Assembly: GCF_037893015.1 (NCBI RefSeq)
Contig: NC_133658.1
Location: forward strand, 140,907,822-140,971,821
From: Macrotis lagotis
Taxonomy: Eukaryota; Chordata; Mammalia; Peramelemorphia; Peramelidae
Direction: 5' to 3'
Length of the DNA stretch: 64,000 bases
In this document: positions 58,370-64,000 of the stretch, piece after piece
Layout of the letters: each line of letters begins with the position of its first letter
How positions within the stretch are numbered: position 1 is the first letter of the stretch
Translations under genes and position numbers: made by a program
Notes under the pieces: model-generated
What the model was told of the DNA's origin: nothing
Databases searched by the model: none
The model's input: the letters and a program-made list of their open reading frames with translations, nothing else

Positions 58370-58810
58370 CCCCATATTCACACTCCATACATTCCAGCCT
58401 CCATACTTTTGCTTTTGCTTTTCCCCATGTGAAGTGGCATTAGAATTGGGATGCATTGGAATTTAATAGAACTTCTCTCCTCTAACCATCCTCCCCAAAC
58501 TATTTCGATTCTATTTTTGAATTCCTACTGATTCTCTTTTTCTTTAGGTTTTTACAAGGCAAATGGGGTTAAGTGGTTTGCCCAAGGCCACACAGCCAGG
58601 CAATTATTAAGTGTCTGAGGCTGAATTTGAACTCAGGTGCTATTAAATGCCTGAGGCTGGATTTGAATTCAGGTGCTCCTGACTCCAGGGCCGGTGCTCT
58701 ACCCACTGTGCCACCTAGCTGCCCCCTCCCACTCATTCTTTAAATGCAACTCAAATGCCATTTACCATAGGAAACTTTTTCTATTCTCTCTGTCTGACAC
58801 TCCCATAAAT
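58370..58810 (+). repeat. L2 LINE fragment split by a SINE
   Basis: 'acattccagcctccatactt', 'tgcttttgcttttccccatg', then after the SINE 'aaatgcaactcaaatgccat' and 'ttaccataggaaactttttc': L2 3' text in order. Confidence 0.6.
58541..58726 (-). mobile_element. WSINE1-type SINE with an internal 36-base duplication
   Basis: Minus copy, head 'cacctagctgccccc' at the right. Longer than the others since 58606-58641 is repeated at 58642-58677 (both 'attaa...aggtgct', 36 bases, a few changes). Target-site duplication is imperfect ('actgattctc' against 'actcattctt'). Confidence 0.93.
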
Positions 58811-58899
58811 TTCCCTCAGATCAAATGAGATAATGCCTATCCACAAAGAAGTGTATTTGGAACATCATAGCCATAAATGCTTGTTTCCTCCCTCTTAGA

Positions 58900-59085
58900 T
58901 TTCAAAATATCATGTTGTTTTGTAACACTAACATATTCATAATATAATTTGACATATTTATGGTCCCCAGAAGAATAAAATCTCAAGAAGGGCATGAGCT
59001 GTGTATTATCTAAATTTTACATCTTCAGTGTTTGTCATGGTGAATGAATGAATGAACAGTAGATGCTTAATAATTCTTCATCAAA
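58900..59085 (+). repeat. L2 3' end
   Basis: 'aagggcatgagctgtgtatt', 'gtgtttgtcatggtgaatga' and 'gtagatgcttaataattctt' with a TGAA repeat. Confidence 0.6.
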
Positions 59086-59089
59086 TCAA

Positions 59090-60360
59090 AGAGGAAATGA
59101 TCCCCCAGCTCTCTGAGTTTCTTCAGAAGGTACAGCTATGAGGGAGTTGGCCAAAAGTTTATATTTGTAACCTCTGGCTAGCTGAGGAATCGTACTCTGC
59201 TAGGATCTGGTGGTCTGGTTCTTTATTTCTTATGTTGTAATTACATCTGCCTAACTGAAAGGTGCTTGTCACTAGGCCAGGCTGAGTGTCTTACCTTCTC
59301 TGTGACTGGAGAGTGAGGTTCCCATGAAGCGATTCCCTCTGTTCTTTATGTACTTTGGGAAGTGGGTGGTAACTAGGTGCTGATCCTGGACTAATTGAGC
59401 TACCATTGCTCATAAGCTGTTCTATTATTAGATTTCTGTCTGAACTACACTGTTCTCAGGGCCTGTGTTACTCATCAGTAGAAATAATAAAGTGACACAG
59501 AGGAGGGAGATATTACTGTAGAGAGGATGAGGAAGTGGAAGTGTCACCTGAATAATGGATATTTTATTCTTCTAAAAAAATGTAGGAGTGAAGGGGAGAC
59601 AAGTAAGGGGACCATAATTTGGGAGTATTTTGTTTTTGATTTGTAGATTAGGGAAAAGCTGAGCATTATTTTAGGCAAAAGGGAAAGAGTTAATGAATAG
59701 GATGAAATTGAAGATTGAAATCAGTAAGATTCCAGGTAGATCAGGAAGTGATAGAATCCAAACCAAGGTGGAAGGATACTGTTTAACATTGACAAAGAGG
59801 TGGACATCTCTTTCGCTGATAGTTGGTAAAGACACTGTGGTGTTTGGGTAGTAAGGAGGGGAACTGAGAAATACATATCATAGTCTTAGAAAAGTAAGAG
59901 ATGAGATTATCTTCCCAGGAGAGGGGGAGGTAGTTGGAGCTTAAAGAGAAAGGAAGAGGTTTGTAATAATACCTATGCAATGTTTAGCTAGCAAATTAAA
60001 TAACTGATTTCTAAGCAAGAGTGAAAGTTCAGCTAAAATGAAATTGCTTGAATTTGTAATGGATTAAGTCAGAATTCTGGATATTCTGTAGCTCTGATCA
60101 GTAGAGGAATCTGATGGTTAAGGTTCCAAGAGTTGACAGAGGAGTTGTAGAAACATCAAGAACATGGATGATTTTATTATTATGTCTAGTGAATGGTTGA
60201 GGTGGCTAGATGGGGAAATCAGAATATGGAAAATGGATTGAGAGAAGGAGTTAAGATATCAGAGTTCATCTTAGGGATGAAAAGTGGATTCTGCAGTTGT
60301 GAAGCAGCAGAAAAGGTAGGAGGCTGTTATGTCATGGGTAGAGAGTAGAATTTCACACTT
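59090..60360. other. Intronic DNA, little recognised
   Basis: No exon or young repeat. From about 59500 to 60350 there is G/A-rich text reminiscent of antisense L2, too diverged to place. Confidence 0.35.
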
Positions 60361-60560
60361 TTATCCTCATGGGATCATAGATCTAGAGCAGGAAAGAACC
60401 TCAGAGATAATTTGTTTACCCTCATGTTATAGATGAAGAAATTGAGTCCTTGAGAAGGTTAAATGATTTGTCCAAAGTCACACAGAGAGGAAAAAAACAG
60501 ATATTAGAATCTAGTCCTTTTATCAAAAATCCAGAAGTCTTCTATTTGTTACACTTTCCC
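60360..60560 (+). repeat. CR1/THER-like old repeat
   Basis: 'gatctagagcaggaaagaac', 'tgttatagatgaagaaattg' and 'gatttgtccaaagtcacaca' in order. Confidence 0.6.
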
Positions 60561-60753
60561 ATAGTATAGTTATGGGTGATAGTGACTTCTAAGGTCTGTG
60601 TTCAAGCAGAAGTAGACCAGAGATTGAGGGCACTGGAGTTAAAGAAACAGAAGAACTCTAAGGTCAGAAGGTCAAAAAATTGAAGTTACTTGGATGGTGA
60701 CAGAGGATAAGATGTAAAGAGGATTTGGAGAATAATTTAGAGGTCAGTAGTTA

Positions 60754-60758
<5 letters not shown>

Positions 60759-60824
<66 letters not shown>

Positions 60825-60829
60825 GAGAG
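60759..60829. repeat. (GA)n microsatellite
   Basis: About 70 bases of GA with two GG interruptions. Confidence 0.98.
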
Positions 60830-61029
60830 CACTGTAATTTGATTTCATGAACTTTGAAGAAGAGTTTTGATGAAAGAAAAATGGTAGTGACTGTGGAAGA
60901 GCAAAAGGCATTCTAATGACCTCTAACTGTAGGAGAAATTAAACTGGAAAGAATTTTAAGCAATAGAGTAATAGAGTGCAAAATCAGATTTCATTTGATG
61001 GAAAAGTTATAAGATGTAAGCAAATTTAT

Positions 61030-61700
61030 TTTTGTAAAGAAGAAAGAGCATTATGACAGCACTTTGTGTGGTAGCAAAAAACTGGAAATGAAGGTTTCTA
61101 TCAATTGGGAAGCATTTGAAAAAAAATTGAAATATGTGAATGTTATACAATATTGTGCCTTAAGTAATGGTGATCATTAGAGTCATAAATTGAGAACCTG
61201 AAGGGACTTAAAATCCATCTAGAATATCCTCCTCATTTCACAGATGAAGAAATTGCAGCCCAGGAATGTGTAGTAACTTGCCCAAGGTCATTCAGGTAAT
61301 AAGCTTTAAGATAAGATTTTTATGCAGGACCTCTTTCTATTATACCATTTCAGAAATATGGAAAGACATATATGAACTGAAGTAAAATACAGTAAGCAGA
61401 ACCAGGAGAACAATATACATAATGACTACAATAAAGTAAAGGCAAAGAACATCAAAGTAAAAGAAGACTATATGAGTATTGTAATAATCAATCATGGCCC
61501 CAGAAAAGACTTGATGCAATATTCTTCCTCCCTTTTCTTGGAAAGTTGGGAGACTGTAGGTGTACATTCTCATACAGTCATGGTGTCATTTGGTTGACTT
61601 CTCTTAATTAGTTTTCTTTATTGCTAGAGAAGATTCACTTTATGGGGGAGTGCTCATTGGACATGATTATGATGTAAAAATAAAAAGCAACAATAAAACT
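61030..61700 (+). mobile_element. Old L1 3' end, split by a SINE-like element
   Basis: 'ggtagcaaaaaactggaaat', 'tctatcaattgggaagcatt' and 'gaacactattg'-type text ('acaatattgtgcctt') match the end of L1 ORF2. 'gtaagcagaaccaggagaac' follows after an interruption, then a 3' UTR ending 'aaaataaaaagcaacaataa'. The interruption at about 61180-61345 is a CR1/MIR-like repeat ('cctcatttcacagatgaaga'). Confidence 0.75.
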
Positions 61701-63302
61701 ATTCAAAAATGGGGTTTCCAAAAGACACTTAAGAGGAATCTTTTAGAAGGGCTGATAGGGGAAGTGGGACTAGAGGAAGTGGAGGACTAAGGTGTATAGA
61801 TAAAAGCCTGGGAGGAGGTGATAAGGAAGTGTAGTTTGTATCTCAGGCAGTAAAATTGAGTGACAGAGAATGGGGAACCTGAAGGTCCCAACCTTCTGGT
61901 TGACTAATCCAGCCTCCTCATTTTGCGTGCGAGGAAATGGAGACCAAGAGGTTAAGAGACTTGCCTGTAGTCACACAGGAAGGAAGACAGTATGATAGGG
62001 GAGAGGCATGTAGAAGTAATCCTAACATTCCAGATAGAATGTTTGTAGAGTGTCAGTACAGAATGGCCCTCAGAAACCTTACTCTCAGATTATATTTTAG
62101 ATCTTAACTAATTCAGTTCTTCTGACAAGGTGAGAAGGCTTAGAGACTTGCCTCTTGAACATCTCACCCCAAGACCATGAAGAGGAGGGCCTCCTCTTTT
62201 TTTTTTTTTAGGGCCTCCTCTTTTGACTAATTCAGAACATCTTTATTCTGGTTTTGGATCTAGCTTTCAGTGGTGTGTCTGAGTGTTTAGAACTAGAAGG
62301 GACTTTCAGTCAGTTAGCATATATGAATTATATTCCCTCTATAGCCAGGCATTCCATCTAGAGGCTGGGTATACAAGAAAAAAGAATGAAAAAAAATCCC
62401 TCCTCAAAATGAACTTAAATTTTAATGTTCAGTAAACACATTTGAAATAGTTACAATAAACACATAAAATATGTGGAACAATGTTCATGTGTATAAATAT
62501 AATTATATATATTTTTATACATTTAGCACAAAAAGAAAATAAGTATAAATACATATAAAGTAGTTAAATAAAGTGGGGATGGCCAGTGTAAAGACAAGAC
62601 CTGAAGAACCGTTCCTTCCATGTGTGAGGAACAGAGTGGAGGTCTGCCTGACTAGAAATAATGTACAGTAAGCCAAGAAAGATAATTCAACCTTTTCATT
62701 TTGCAGTTGATGAAACTGAGTGACTTGTTTATTGTGATGCTTGCTACAAAATGTTCTTCCAAGGAGACAAAATTTTGATTGTCTTCCTGAAGAGGGGAGG
62801 GCATGCTTCACCAGAATAGTATAGCATGATGTAGTATAGTATAGTTTAGTTATTTATTTGGTCTAGACTTTGCATTTGGATTGGGGTTTTTTTCATAATC
62901 TCTCTCTTATTTAGTTTAAAAAAATAGTCCCTTGGGTGGGTACCACTGATAAGGGTGTGTTGGTAGAAGGAAGTAGAACTCAGGAATGAATGCTTGCCAT
63001 GTGGTCCCAAGGATTTGATTTTGTATTACCATCTTCTCTTTTTCTTGGAGAAGGAGTACTCTTTTCATTGACCTTGGCATAGGTTTGCACAGGTTTTTCT
63101 CATTACTAAGGTTAATGATTAGGATCCCCCAGGGTGGAAGCAGAACTGTGGGAGTTGGCTGTGGTGGAGAATTTGATGCCTTGGAAAGGAAACTAGAGAA
63201 GACCCTAGTTGCCCTCCTTTGTCCTATAAGCCAAGTCCTAGAGAGATTCCTAAATAATTTCCTAATGAGGTTGCCTCTCCTCAACTTTTCTCTGTCTTGC
63301 AG
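61701..63302. other. Intronic DNA before exon 2
   Basis: Contains a CR1-like stretch at 61870-61990 and a poly(T)-only insertion at 62201-62209 (see findings). The rest is unrecognised, with AT-rich sequence at 62450-62570. No extra exon was seen. Confidence 0.4.
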
Positions 63303-63472
<170 letters not shown>

Positions 63473-63574
63473 TGAGACATAAACCTGTGACTCACCTTAT
63501 CAACTTTATCTGATTGATCCATTATGGGTGTGGAGGGCAAAAAACTTGATCCATTCCTTCCTCTCTTCCCATAG

Positions 63575-63990
63575 GGAAAATATCACAGAATTATAGAATA
63601 GAAGGGATCTGAGTAGTCAGTCTACTCCTTATCCAAAGCTGAAACTCAATTCATAATATCCTTGACAAGTGGTCATTTACCCTCCTTTTGAAAACTTCTA
63701 ATGACAAGGGAATTCATTACTTTCTGAGGCAGCTAATTCACTTTTTTTAGCTTTTTTTTTTGCAAGGCAAATGGGGTTAAGTGGCTTGTCCAAGGCCACA
63801 CAGCTAGGTAATTATTAAGTGTCTGAGACCGGATCTGAACCCAGATACTCCTGACTCCAAGGCCGGTGCTTTATCCGCTATGCCACCTAGCTGCCCCTAC
63901 TAATTCACTTTTTATAAAAAATTTTTTTAGCTAATTCTGTCTCCCCATAGCTTCTATCCAATTGTCCCAGTTCTGTATTTCTGGGGTCAA
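63575..63990 (+). repeat. CR1/L3-type LINE fragment, split by a SINE
   Basis: 'cagaattatagaatagaagg', 'ccttgacaagtggtcattta', 'ttgaaaacttctaatgacaa', 'ctttctgaggcagctaattc', then after the SINE 'tctgtctccccatagcttct' match CR1-clade text in order (compare 14765-15005 and 36000-36500). Confidence 0.75.
63747..63899 (-). mobile_element. WSINE1-type SINE
   Basis: Minus copy, head 'cacctagctgcccc' at the right. Perfect target-site duplication 'ctaattcacttttt' at 63733-63746 and 63900-63913. Confidence 0.95.
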
Positions 63991-64000
63991 GAAGAGCAGG

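Larger units (their letters stand above)
34390..63302 (+). other. PLEKHA2: PLEKHA2 intron 1
   Basis: About 28.9 kb. Donor GTAAGT at 34390. The acceptor ends in a pyrimidine-rich stretch and CAG at 63300-63302; 'ttcctaatg' at about 63257-63265 is a possible branch site. It holds most of the SINEs listed here, four clear plus-strand and eleven minus-strand WSINE1-type copies. No extra coding exon was recognised; alternative 5' exons cannot be excluded by eye. Confidence 0.85.

Overview
The window looks like nuclear DNA of a marsupial. It is dominated by interspersed repeats, and the only protein-coding sequence of a host gene is one short exon near the right end. About two dozen copies of a tRNA-derived SINE are scattered through it; from memory I recognise this family as WSINE1 of Australasian marsupials. 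It lies beside L1, L2, CR1/L3 and MIR-type elements that match marsupial forms. A dasyurid-like Australasian marsupial is my best guess; the species is inference.

The host gene is PLEKHA2 (TAPP2) on the + strand. A CpG island at about 33.65-35.2 kb holds the presumed promoter and a non-coding first exon with a strong splice donor at 34390. Intron 1 runs about 29 kb to a good acceptor at 63301-63302. Exon 2 (63303-63466) carries the start codon at 63326 and codes for residues 1-47, the start of the first PH domain. It ends at a phase-0 donor, and intron 2 leaves the window. Positions 1 to about 33.6 kb are upstream intergenic DNA; in human the upstream neighbour is TACC1, and no exon of it was recognised here.

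From 1 to 14 kb the DNA is a stack of retroelements. A 5'-truncated L1 splits a MIR at 2170. A 6.8 kb full-length but dead L1 (5215-11992) has inserted into an older antisense L1, which also holds a solo LTR and a SINE; three of these insertions have clear target-site duplications. From 14 to 33 kb there are CR1/L3, MIR and L2 remains, more SINEs, a triple-nested L1/L1/SINE at 23.2-24.1 kb, and an old direct duplication at 31.2/32.6 kb.

Intron 1 holds further SINEs, several long microsatellites, an unrecognised pair of diverged direct repeats of about 1 kb each at 43.1-45.3 kb, and a nearly perfect inverted duplication of about 375 bp of an L2 reverse-transcriptase fragment (46975-47351 against 53659-54033). 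The last is the most surprising structure, because L2 copies are normally old and highly diverged.

No bacterial-type system, CRISPR array, tRNA or rRNA gene was found. Coordinates of repeats were set by eye and may be off by a few bases; those of old elements may be off by tens of bases.
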